A stretch of 64,000 nucleotides of DNA from Clostridia bacterium. GTDB lineage: Bacteria; Bacillota; Clostridia; Saccharofermentanales; Saccharofermentanaceae. The stretch is from NCBI GenBank assembly GCA_024403775.1, contig JAKSRE010000011.1:1-64000 (forward strand), read 5' to 3'. Shown here piece after piece: positions 24,076 through 32,609 of this stretch. The position numbers and the translations under genes were made by a program. Within the stretch, counting starts at the first letter, position 1; the number at the start of each line of letters is the position of its first letter. The notes beneath the pieces were generated by a model. The model searched no databases, was not told where the DNA came from, and saw only the letters and a program-made list of their open reading frames with translations.

Positions 24076-24984
24076 ATGTCCGAGTACTTTCTTACAACAG
24101 AAAATCTGACAAAGACTTACGGTAAAAAGACCGTGGTCAAGAATGTCAATTTACATATAAAGCGTGGCGCGATTTATGGCCTTATCGGTCGTAATGGTGC
24201 TGGTAAGACAACGATTATGAAGATGATTACTGGCGTTGCGATACCAAGCGATGGAGTTTTTAGATACGAGGGACTTGAGTGTTCTTTGAAGGATGCTTTC
24301 GAGCATGTTGGCGCCCTTATTGAGTCTCCCGCTGTATATTACGATATTACTGCTTACGATAATCTTCGAATTAAAGCACTTGCCTATGGTGTTGACAACA
24401 GCAAAGAAAGAATAGATGAACTTCTAGCTATTGTCGGACTTACAGATGTTAATAAGAAGAAGGTTGGCAAGTTCTCCCTTGGTATGAAGCAGAGACTTGG
24501 AATCGCGATGGCACTTGTTGCAAATCCTGATTTTCTGGTGCTTGATGAGCCTATAAACGGCCTTGATCCACAGGGTATAGTTGAGATTCGTGAGCTTCTT
24601 ATAAAACTTAATAAAGAGAATGGAATTACTATTCTTATCTCAAGCCATATTCTCGAGGAACTCTCAAAATTTGCTACAGACTACGCGATTATTGAGGAAG
24701 GCGAGATTATCGAGGAGTCTACAAGAGAGGAACTTAATCGTAAGTGCACAAGCAGAATTATTATTGAGTCAAATGAGCTTTCCAGAGTAGCTCCTGTAAT
24801 TGAGGAGATTGGTATTAGAAATTACTCAATAATTAATTCGAATACACTGGAGATATATGAGAGAACTGACGAACTATCTCTTGTTAATACTGAACTTGTT
24901 AAAGCGGGAATAAGTATTGAGTCAATTTCAGTTAAGAAGCAGGATCTTGAAGAATATTTCCTCGAAGTAATTAAGAAACATTGA
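24076..24984 (+). CDS. ABC transporter ATP-binding protein (BcrA/LanF-like)
   Basis: 302 residues from ATG 24076, which has GAAGGAGA upstream. Walker A GRNGAGKTT, signature FSLGMKQRLG, Walker B FLVLDEPINGLDP and the H-loop SSHILEE are complete. The C-terminal 80 residues are of the type found in BcrA/bacitracin and lantibiotic-immunity ATPases. It heads a four-gene operon with two membrane proteins and a histidine kinase, the arrangement of peptide-antibiotic sensing and resistance (LanFEG-RK-like) systems. Confidence 0.92.
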   Translation: MSEYFLTTENLTKTYGKKTVVKNVNLHIKRGAIYGLIGRNGAGKTTIMKMITGVAIPSDGVFRYEGLECSLKDAFEHVGALIESPAVYYDITAYDNLRIKALAYGVDNSKERIDELLAIVGLTDVNKKKVGKFSLGMKQRLGIAMALVANPDFLVLDEPINGLDPQGIVEIRELLIKLNKENGITILISSHILEELSKFATDYAIIEEGEIIEESTREELNRKCTSRIIIESNELSRVAPVIEEIGIRNYSIINSNTLEIYERTDELSLVNTELVKAGISIESISVKKQDLEEYFLEVIKKH

Positions 24985-24998
24985 TTAAAGGGAAAACT

Positions 24999-25904
24999 AT
25001 GTTTGGTGATTTATTTTCAGCTAATTTATATAGAATTTGTAAAAGTAAGGTTCCAGTTATCTTACTGATTATTGCTGCTGTTGTAACCCTGTATTCAGGA
25101 TATATTCTGATCAGAGTTGAACTGTCGCAGATTATTTCTAAAGAAGATTTTCTAGAGATGGCAAAAGAGAGCGATGATACACTTGAGGGTGCGTCAAAGG
25201 GCTATATTCTTGGTGCAGACGCCGCAACTAATGAGTTGGATATGAACGAGATACGATGGGGTGAAGGATATTTCATTGATGTAGGTGTTGATGAACTCTA
25301 CTGTATCAATACTCAGCTTTGTACATTTGTTATGGTAAATGCAATTCTTGTGTGCACCTTTATTGGACGTGAATTAAAGACAGGATTTTATAGAAATCTT
25401 ACTAATGTGATTGGTAAAAGACATATTCCGATACTTAGTCAGTATGCGTTGTTTGCTGCTGTTTGTGCTGTTGAATGTATAATAAATCTCGTATTTACTC
25501 TGATTGATGCTTTCTGGTTTCAAGGAGCTCCTATCTGGCATATTAGTGCACAATTTTTTGCTTACTTTTTTATGTCCTGGATAATGCTTTGTGCGATGAC
25601 CAGCGTATATATCGGACTTATTTATGTTATTAGAACTAAGACAATTCCTCTTATTATTTCTATTTGTATTTCTCTGGATGTTCATACTTCTATATTGAAA
25701 AGTCTTACCAGAATAATTGAACATATAAATCCAAATTTTAAATTTAAAATTGTTGATTACCTTGTATCTACTCATCTGGAGGATACGCTTGATATTTATT
25801 CACCAGCAAATGTGTTTTTTAAGGTTTTGGCTTTATCGGGAATTTATATTATAATCTCGATGAGTTTAAGCATTTATTTAAACAAGAAGAGAGATTACAA
25901 GTAA
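24999..25904 (+). CDS. ABC-2-type permease, first subunit
   Basis: 301 residues from ATG 24999 (AAAGGG upstream; a TTG at 24981 overlapping the ATPase stop is less likely). Six or so membrane helices and a large extracytoplasmic loop after helix 1 (residues about 35-105), as in LanE/LanG-type and BcrB-like permeases. FIGRELKTGFYRNL is the usual cytoplasmic contact segment. It works with the ATPase upstream and the permease downstream. Confidence 0.8.
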   Translation: MFGDLFSANLYRICKSKVPVILLIIAAVVTLYSGYILIRVELSQIISKEDFLEMAKESDDTLEGASKGYILGADAATNELDMNEIRWGEGYFIDVGVDELYCINTQLCTFVMVNAILVCTFIGRELKTGFYRNLTNVIGKRHIPILSQYALFAAVCAVECIINLVFTLIDAFWFQGAPIWHISAQFFAYFFMSWIMLCAMTSVYIGLIYVIRTKTIPLIISICISLDVHTSILKSLTRIIEHINPNFKFKIVDYLVSTHLEDTLDIYSPANVFFKVLALSGIYIIISMSLSIYLNKKRDYK

Positions 25905-25923
25905 TTTGGAGTGCGGATAAGTT

Positions 25924-26736
25924 ATGTTTGCTGATCAGGTCAAAATCTTTTTCATAACGATAAGCAGACGCAGTGTGTTTTGGAAATTATTGTTGATAAC
26001 TAGTACAGTTATTATTGCACTGATTTCATATGTATTGCATGTTAATGCTTCTGCTAATTTAAATCTGCTGACCTCATTTTTTAACACTCAGGAGCAGTAT
26101 GTTCTGTCTTATAATTTCTATATGTTTTTAAGAACTTTTTTTCCTGTTGTGATGGTAATTATTATCTGCAAATATATTTCGGATTTCTATAAAAACCGTT
26201 TCTACATAAATGAACTTCAAGATAGAGATATTAAATTAGCGCGTAATTTTGCAGAGTTTTTTGGATTTCTCTTGTTAGACGCTTTGGTTGTTTTTATATT
26301 GATGACAGCTTCATATATATTTGCCAGAATTAATGGACTTACATTTGTGTGGCGTGATATAGGTTCATTAATGCGTAGTGCAATTCTTCTTTTTATTGAA
26401 TTAATATTTGAAGCAGTAATTCCTTCTATGGTAGTAGCTAAGATATCCCGTAGTATGTCCATATCTTTTGTCTTAGGTACTATTTACTATTTTCTAAGAC
26501 CACGATTAATCCTGTACATTAGAAATATTTTGAGTGTGTTTACTATTATGCCACTCTGGGGAAAACTTATGATATCTGATATGATTGTGACATATAATGG
26601 TTCGCTTCCTTTTTACGCACGAGTGACTCCAGTAGAAGGTATGGATGTTAAGGTATTTGTTGCTTCAATTGTAATCAGGATTTTGGTATTTGTTGGATTT
26701 ATTCTGGTTATCTCCAGAAGAGAGGAGAATATGTAA
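25924..26736 (+). CDS. ABC-2-type permease, second subunit
   Basis: 270 residues with about six membrane helices and no large outer loop. The segment FYINELQDRDIKLARNFAEFFG resembles the cytoplasmic 'coupling' stretch of LanE/LanG permeases. GGAGTGCGGATAAGTT precedes the ATG. Its stop overlaps the ATG of the histidine kinase gene (ATGTAATG), showing tight coupling. Confidence 0.75.
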   Translation: MFADQVKIFFITISRRSVFWKLLLITSTVIIALISYVLHVNASANLNLLTSFFNTQEQYVLSYNFYMFLRTFFPVVMVIIICKYISDFYKNRFYINELQDRDIKLARNFAEFFGFLLLDALVVFILMTASYIFARINGLTFVWRDIGSLMRSAILLFIELIFEAVIPSMVVAKISRSMSISFVLGTIYYFLRPRLILYIRNILSVFTIMPLWGKLMISDMIVTYNGSLPFYARVTPVEGMDVKVFVASIVIRILVFVGFILVISRREENM

Positions 26737-27662
26737 TGGGAACCCTTCCTATTATCTACATTGTAGTAGTATTACTTCTGGCAATAATTATTGTGCTGGG
26801 AATGCTGGTTGTGAATTTCTCTATTCAGATAAAGCAGATTCGCAAACAGCTTCGCTTTGTAGCACACAACAAAACAAATCAGAAAATCAGAATTCACACG
26901 CCATCTCGTGAAGTCCAGAGCATGATAAATGATATCAACTACCTGATTCAGTCTACTCGCGAAGAAGAGATTGAGATTATGCGTAAGGACAAGGAACTTC
27001 GAGATACAATTGTTAATATGTCTCATGACATAAGAACGCCTCTTACGTCTCTGTCTGGATATTTTGACTTATTAATTTCTTCTGATGATGCTTCGGAGAA
27101 AGAGCGATATGCAGCGATTATACGTGAGCGTATAGCATCGCTTTCGGATCTTCTTGAATCAATGTTCTTTTACACCAAGCTTTCGAGCGATAGCATAAAG
27201 GCTGACTTTGATAAATGCGATATATCTTCGATTTTTATGCAGTCGATGTTCTCCTACTTCGATGATTTTGAGAGACTGGAGATTACGCCTGAACTTGATG
27301 TGGAAGAGGGCATTGAGTTTATTACCGACGAGAAGCTTCTGAAAAGAATTTTCCAGAATCTTATTAAAAATGTTCTGACTCACGGTAAGGACGAACTTAA
27401 GGTGTCGCTTAAGAAGGTGAATGGTCAGCAAGGTAAGCCGAGCGAAGTGGTGCTTATTATGGCCAACAAGTACGACACCTCCACAAATATTGATGTGGAA
27501 CAGGTTTTTGACCGTTTTTATCAGTCGGATAAGACTCGAAACAATAACTCGAGCGGTATCGGTCTCGCGGTTGTACTTAAGCTCTCTAGACTTCTCGGAG
27601 GCAATGTAACTGCAAGAGTAGATGGTGAGTTTTTTGAGATAACACTGAAACTTAAGAAATAG
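26736..27662 (+). CDS. Sensor histidine kinase of the ABC-transporter operon
   Basis: 308 residues. One N-terminal membrane helix (about 5-30), then a short linker and the DHp domain with the phospho-acceptor in MSHDIRTPLTSLSG; N box FQNLIKNVLTHG; the G1/G2 region ends SSGIGLAVVLKLSRLLGG. With no real outer domain it belongs to the intramembrane-sensing kinases that take their signal from a partner ABC transporter (BceS/LanK-like). No response regulator is next to it; the OmpR-type regulator at 20253 is a candidate partner. Confidence 0.88.
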   Translation: MGTLPIIYIVVVLLLAIIIVLGMLVVNFSIQIKQIRKQLRFVAHNKTNQKIRIHTPSREVQSMINDINYLIQSTREEEIEIMRKDKELRDTIVNMSHDIRTPLTSLSGYFDLLISSDDASEKERYAAIIRERIASLSDLLESMFFYTKLSSDSIKADFDKCDISSIFMQSMFSYFDDFERLEITPELDVEEGIEFITDEKLLKRIFQNLIKNVLTHGKDELKVSLKKVNGQQGKPSEVVLIMANKYDTSTNIDVEQVFDRFYQSDKTRNNNSSGIGLAVVLKLSRLLGGNVTARVDGEFFEITLKLKK

Positions 27663-27781
27663 TTCAATTTTATTAAACCCTGGCTTAATAATTGCCGTGT
27701 TTATTAAGTTGAATTAAATCTTTTGTTCATATAAAATGACAATACAAGTGACATATAGTTTTTTACTTTCTTTGGGGGCAA

Positions 27782-28702
27782 ATGATGGTAAATGATGCAG
27801 AAAAACAAGCGCAACTTAATAAGTTGTGCCTTGAGACCATACGCGATTTCTCGTATGACACAGTATATTTTAAGGATAAGGATTCGAGATTTATCTGGAA
27901 TTCTCTTCAGCATGCAAGACAATGTAATGTCTCAGATCCTGAGCAGATGATTGGCAAGACAGATGCGGATTTCTTTCCGCTTGAATTCGCACAGAAGGCT
28001 CGCGAGGATGAACTCGAGATAATGAGAACGGGCCGACCTAAGACCAATATTATGGAAGAAATGGTTCGCGAAGACGGAACGAATATGTGTTTTCTCGCGT
28101 CCAAATATCCTTTTTATGATGAGAATCATGAGATAATTGGAACCTGGGGCATATCTCGCGATATAACCGTCGAAAGGCGCATGCAAAAGGAGCTCCAGCT
28201 CACAAATGAGAAGCTCGAGAGACTCTCCAGAATGGACGAACTCTCAGGTCTTTATAACCGCCGCCATTTTTATGAATCTCTTGACACAATAGTTGCCGAG
28301 GATGATAGTTCAGTCTTTGCATTAGTGGCGATTGATGTAGATAATCTCAAATTTGTTAATGATAATTATGGTCACCCATGTGGCGACAAGGTTATTGACC
28401 TTGTATCTTCATCGATGCAGGAGGCCGTTGATGGAAGAGGAAAGTGCTTTAGAATTGGTGGCGATGAATTTATAGTTTTGCTTCCTGGAATGACTAGAGA
28501 TGAGGCTAATTTAATGGCCGTGAATCTTATGGCGCTTCTTGCTTCAAGACCAATTACTCTCGGGGATTCTCCATATCATGTCACCACATCTATCGGTATC
28601 GCGATGTATGAGAAGGGCATGGATGTTCGAGAGGTGATTTCAATTGCAGACAGAAAACTTTATAAATCCAAGCGCAACGGCAAGAATCAGATTTCTAATT
28701 GA
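27782..28702 (+). CDS. PAS-GGDEF diguanylate cyclase
   Basis: 306 residues. PAS domain at about 20-135 (YFKDKDSRFIWNS, IGKTDADFFP, WGISRDITVERR), a short coiled linker, then a GGDEF domain with DELSGLYNRRHFYE, the Mg-binding FALVAIDVDNLKFVNDNYGH and an intact RIGGDEF (about 225-229). The RxxD inhibitory site five residues before GGDEF is missing, so product inhibition is likely absent. No membrane segment: a cytoplasmic enzyme making c-di-GMP, probably tuned by a ligand in the PAS domain. Two ATGs in tandem at 27782 follow GGGGG. Confidence 0.9.
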   Translation: MMVNDAEKQAQLNKLCLETIRDFSYDTVYFKDKDSRFIWNSLQHARQCNVSDPEQMIGKTDADFFPLEFAQKAREDELEIMRTGRPKTNIMEEMVREDGTNMCFLASKYPFYDENHEIIGTWGISRDITVERRMQKELQLTNEKLERLSRMDELSGLYNRRHFYESLDTIVAEDDSSVFALVAIDVDNLKFVNDNYGHPCGDKVIDLVSSSMQEAVDGRGKCFRIGGDEFIVLLPGMTRDEANLMAVNLMALLASRPITLGDSPYHVTTSIGIAMYEKGMDVREVISIADRKLYKSKRNGKNQISN

Positions 28703-30178
28703 TTTATTAAGAGTCTGAGTGGAGGCTTTTTTGCTTGGCTTGGCGCGGCTTCGCGTTGGGGACGCTTGATGCGTGGTGGCCTATGGTGCCAGTGGTGCGT
28801 TATATTCGCGGTGCGTGGTGGCCCATGGCGTCCGTAGTGCGTTATATTCGCGGCGCGTGGTGAAGAATTAAGGTCCCCGTTTCCGCCGCGGTTTATAATT
28901 TTGTGTGATTTAGGTGGAAATTATAAACTGCTTTGGGTGGAATTTATAATTTTCTTAAAATAGAAGAAAAATTATAAATTGAGAAAGCAGGAATTTATAA
29001 TTTACAGGAAATAAGGTGGGAATTATAAACTGCAAAATGCGTCTCAAAGGCTAGACTGTGGCTATTGAGTTGTTTTTTTCTGTTTGGCACAAATCGGGTG
29101 CTCTTAAGACCAAAATCTGGTTTATAAAAAATGTGATTTTGGGTAAGAATTATAAACTGTGAGAGAAAGAGTTTATAAAAACAGGACCAAACTCTGAAAA
29201 TTATAAACTGGCCTTAGGAGAATTTATAATTTTGATCTAAATCGGCAAAAATTATAAATCGCTGAGAATTGAGGCTTGCTGCTTACCAACTTGAATTGCT
29301 GAAAATTTAGAAAAATCGAAGGTTAACCCCAATATTCTAAATTTAGTTTTGCCTAGTTTAGAATATTCGAAGGAAGCCGCCATAATTCTAAATATCCTCT
29401 TTGAGAATTTAGAAATAACACATATATGCCACATTATTCTAAATTGCCCATTTTAAAATTTAGAATTCTCTGCGCTAAGACCGATTATTCTAAATTTTTA
29501 ATCAGCGTTTGTAAAATATGCTTCTAACCCAGTCTTTTACAAACTTTATTCTTCTCGATTTGTAAAAACAATGCATTTTCCTTATTTTTACAAACATCTA
29601 TAATCCCAATTCTGCTCCAAATCGAACTTACAATAATATTTATCTTCGAAAAGCTGATATCCGCACGTTATCTCACTAATAAACCAAGTCCTCACTCATT
29701 TTCAAGCCCCGCACTGTTTGTAAAAACCGCAGGAAACCAACATTATTCCAAACCGCGCCTTACAGAGTTTGTAAAAACACGAATTAACCTCACTTTTTAC
29801 AAACAACGCCTCCCAGAATTTGTAAAAAACAGACTCTATCCCATATTTTACAAACACCCTCCCAACTTCCCACTCTCTACGCACATGAATCATGGAAAAC
29901 AATGCCAGAGAATGGATACATATTTATTAATCTCGGTCGATACTCATAAGGATAACAAAAAGCACTTACAAAGAAGAAGGAGTTTCTCTGCTTCTGGTTT
30001 CTTTCTACCAGCCTCGCAAATCCCTGTCGTGGACATTTGTGCCCACTTTATCCGACTTAGACATTTTTATGCTTTTATTCTTTAAACAATAAGAAAATAT
30101 TAATGATTTTGGTATCGTCTTTTCGCCTAGAGAGTGCGATAATATTTAAGTTAATCGGATTATGAAGGGGATAAACTA
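28703..30178. other. 1.5-kb intergenic region holding array 2
   Basis: 28740-28890 is a G+C-rich stretch with repeated GCGTGGTGGCC and GTGCGTTATATTCGCG units (28769-28858). 28892-29854 is the half-site array. 30085-30178 carries the promoter region of the next gene. Short open frames in the array have no ribosome sites and are not genes. Confidence 0.7.
28892..29854. repeat. Regular alternating half-site array 2
   Basis: Fifteen pairs with the same 9-18-9-15 spacing. TTTATAATT type at 28892/28919, 28943/28970, 28994/29021, 29121/29148, 29172/29199, 29223/29250; TTTAGAATA type at 29306/29333, 29357/29384, 29408/29435, 29459/29486; TTTGTAAAA type at 29508/29535, 29559/29586, 29717/29744 (right arm TATTCCAAA), 29768/29795, 29819/29846. 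Within a pair the two arms nearly always belong to the same family. Gaps between blocks (29030-29120, 29259-29305, 29595-29716) lack half-sites. Confidence 0.92.
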
Positions 30179-32161
30179 ATGAAAAGACGATACACCAAAG
30201 TATTAACAGCAGTAGTTGCTGCTTCGATGGTATTTTCCTCAGTATCAATGATGACTTTTGCTGATGATGAGATTAATTCAGGTGACGAGGCCTCAACATC
30301 AACAAGTGAGCCAATTGAGGTTGATGGACAGATTGCTACACCAGAAGTTACTTCTGAAGTGACACCAACACCAACAGCAGAGCCTGAGGCAGAACCTGAA
30401 GCTCAGCCTTTGACAGGCGTTGAGGGCTTCGTGCAGAGACTCTATTTGAATACTCTCGGACGTGATGCGGAACCTGCAGGACTTGCCTATTGGGCGGATG
30501 AGATTAATGGCGGAAAGCCAGCAGTTGAAGTTGTTCAGTTTTTCTTTGAGGGTGAAGAGTTCACTAATAAGCAGATGAATGATAGTGAATACGTTGAGGT
30601 GCTTTATAATACGCTTTTCGGAAGAGAGGCTGATCAGGCAGGACTCGACTATTGGACAGAGCAGATTGCACAGGGTGCAACAAGAAGATTTGTGCTCTCT
30701 GGTTTTGCAAATTCAGATGAATTCCAGAATTTATGCACATCCTATGGTGTTACCAAGGGTGAGTTCAGTCTCACAGAGGCTACAGATATCAGACCAGAAC
30801 TTAATAGTTTTGTGGCACTTGCGTATAGCGGCGTTTTGGGCAGACTTCCAGATCAGGCAGGACTCAGTTACTGGGTAAATCAGGTTGCTTCTGGTACAAC
30901 TGCCAGCGAAATGCTTACTGGATTCTTCTATTCAGACGAGGTTGCTAATAAGAATCTCACTAATGAGGAATTTGTTACTTTGTGCTATAGAGCTTTTCTC
31001 TTAAGAGAGCCAGATGAAGCAGGACTTCAGGCTTGGGCTTCACTCTTTGATCAGGGCTTGTCCAAGAGATATATCATGTCACGTATTGCGGAGTCACAGG
31101 AGTTCAAGAATCTCTGCGACAGCTATAATGTTGTGAAGGGCAGCATCAATCTTTTCGAATACCGCGACATGTATCCAGAGTATACAAAGTTCATCAATAA
31201 TGCATATACAAAGCTCGTGGGTACAGCACCTTCAGCAGAGACTTTGAATAATTATCTTGGCAGTATTCGAAAGGGTACTAAGACATTAAGACAGACAATC
31301 AAGGATATTGCTGAGCTTGGTTCTTCAAGACCTTCAAGTGAGTGGATTCCTGCTCTTTATGATGCAGCACTCGGACGTGGTTGTTCTCAGGCTGAACTTA
31401 ACAGCCAGTTAGATACTTTGGAATCTTCAGGCAAGAAGACAGTTATTGAGGCGCTTGTGGATTCAGGTGAATTTGATACACGTTGCTCTAATCTTGGTTT
31501 GATTACAGATTCAACAAACAGACTTGAGAGAGGCGCTAATGGTGCTATCTATGGTTACTCAATGGAGAATGCACTTCTCACAGGATGGAACTATGTTGAT
31601 GGCTTGAAGTATTTCTTCTATGAAGACGGTACAATGTGTCAGGATGTAAGAGGAATTCTTGAGGATCAGGAAAGTTATCACCTTACAATCAACACTGTTA
31701 ATAACATCATTATGGTTTATGCATGGGATGATGTTCTTGATGACTGGGCTATCCCAGTTGTAGCATTTGTATGCTCATGTGGTCAGGATGCAACACCTAC
31801 AATTCTTGGTGATTATACACTTCACAGCCAGTCACGTTGGGGACTCATGATGGGAGACGTTTATTGTCAGTATCTTACACGTATCAGCGGTAACTATCTT
31901 ATCCACTCTGAGTGTTATTCAACTGTTGATAACTACACAATGAATGCTTATGGTTATAGCCTTCTCGGTCAGAGAGCTTCACACGGATGTGTACGTGTAA
32001 CTTGTGCTGATGCAAAGTGGGTTTATACACACTGTAACAACTCTTCAGTTCATATTTATGCTGATGGTTCTGTAAAGGCTCCATTTGATAAGCCAGTTCC
32101 ACCTCCAGCAGTAATTCTTCCAAACGGAAGAGCTTATGATCCAACAGATCCTGAGTGTTAA
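30179..32161 (+). CDS. Secreted DUF4214-repeat protein with L,D-transpeptidase-like (YkuD) domain
   Basis: 660 residues. Signal peptide at 1-28 (ends MMTFADD), a Thr/Pro/Glu-rich spacer, then three paired DUF4214 units at about 80-450 (LYLNTLGRDAEPAGLAYWADEI; GFANSDEFQNL and so on), the third degenerate. The C-terminal part has the transpeptidase pattern GDYTLHSQSRWG, ending in SHGCVRV at about 602, where the Cys is the nucleophile. Such enzymes cross-link peptidoglycan or attach proteins to it. DUF4214 likely positions the enzyme at the surface. GAAGGGG precedes the ATG; a terminator follows. Confidence 0.9.
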   Translation: MKRRYTKVLTAVVAASMVFSSVSMMTFADDEINSGDEASTSTSEPIEVDGQIATPEVTSEVTPTPTAEPEAEPEAQPLTGVEGFVQRLYLNTLGRDAEPAGLAYWADEINGGKPAVEVVQFFFEGEEFTNKQMNDSEYVEVLYNTLFGREADQAGLDYWTEQIAQGATRRFVLSGFANSDEFQNLCTSYGVTKGEFSLTEATDIRPELNSFVALAYSGVLGRLPDQAGLSYWVNQVASGTTASEMLTGFFYSDEVANKNLTNEEFVTLCYRAFLLREPDEAGLQAWASLFDQGLSKRYIMSRIAESQEFKNLCDSYNVVKGSINLFEYRDMYPEYTKFINNAYTKLVGTAPSAETLNNYLGSIRKGTKTLRQTIKDIAELGSSRPSSEWIPALYDAALGRGCSQAELNSQLDTLESSGKKTVIEALVDSGEFDTRCSNLGLITDSTNRLERGANGAIYGYSMENALLTGWNYVDGLKYFFYEDGTMCQDVRGILEDQESYHLTINTVNNIIMVYAWDDVLDDWAIPVVAFVCSCGQDATPTILGDYTLHSQSRWGLMMGDVYCQYLTRISGNYLIHSECYSTVDNYTMNAYGYSLLGQRASHGCVRVTCADAKWVYTHCNNSSVHIYADGSVKAPFDKPVPPPAVILPNGRAYDPTDPEC

Positions 32162-32609
32162 GATTGGTGAATTTAATATTGATATGTGGCTGTCTCAAAA
32201 TCGATTGTGGTTTTGAGACAGTTTTTTTGTGCCTTTTTATAGGAGGAGAAGAGAGGATTTATGGCGTGGCGGCGCTGCGTTGGTGCTGATTTTGGAATGC
32301 GTGTCAGCTGTGTCTATGTAAACCCCACTTTGTGTCGATGTACATAGACCAAAATGCCAAAAACATAGACACGCAGCATATGGCATGATAACTTGAGACC
32401 TTTTCTCTTAATAAACATCCGCGCCGCCATCTCCATATCCATCTACAACCCTATCTTTCTCTCAAAAAACATGAGAATTCCTTTCGATATAGAACCCACT
32501 TTCGCAATATATAATAATTAAAGCAAGAATAATTTACTTTTTGATAACATTTAGAAAGATACTTCGGAGTACAATCAAGATACAAACTCATACGTGGGAG
32601 GATTAGGCC
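32162..32609. other. Intergenic region with terminator and palindromic cluster
   Basis: A terminator lies at 32190-32228. At 32311-32371 there is a cluster of related sites: TGTCTATGT (32311), the near-palindrome GTCGATGTACATAGAC (32334-32349) and ACATAGACA (32363-32371). The last 80 bp hold the promoter of the next gene, with GGGAGG before its ATG. No gene is evident. Confidence 0.55.
32190..32228 (+). terminator. Terminator after the transpeptidase gene
   Basis: CTGTCTCAAAA (32190-32200) pairs with TTTTGAGACAG (32211-32221), followed by seven T. Confidence 0.88.

Noticed and set aside
29885..30085. 66-codon frame after array 2
   Set aside because: No ribosome site and atypical composition; chance frame in a non-coding region.
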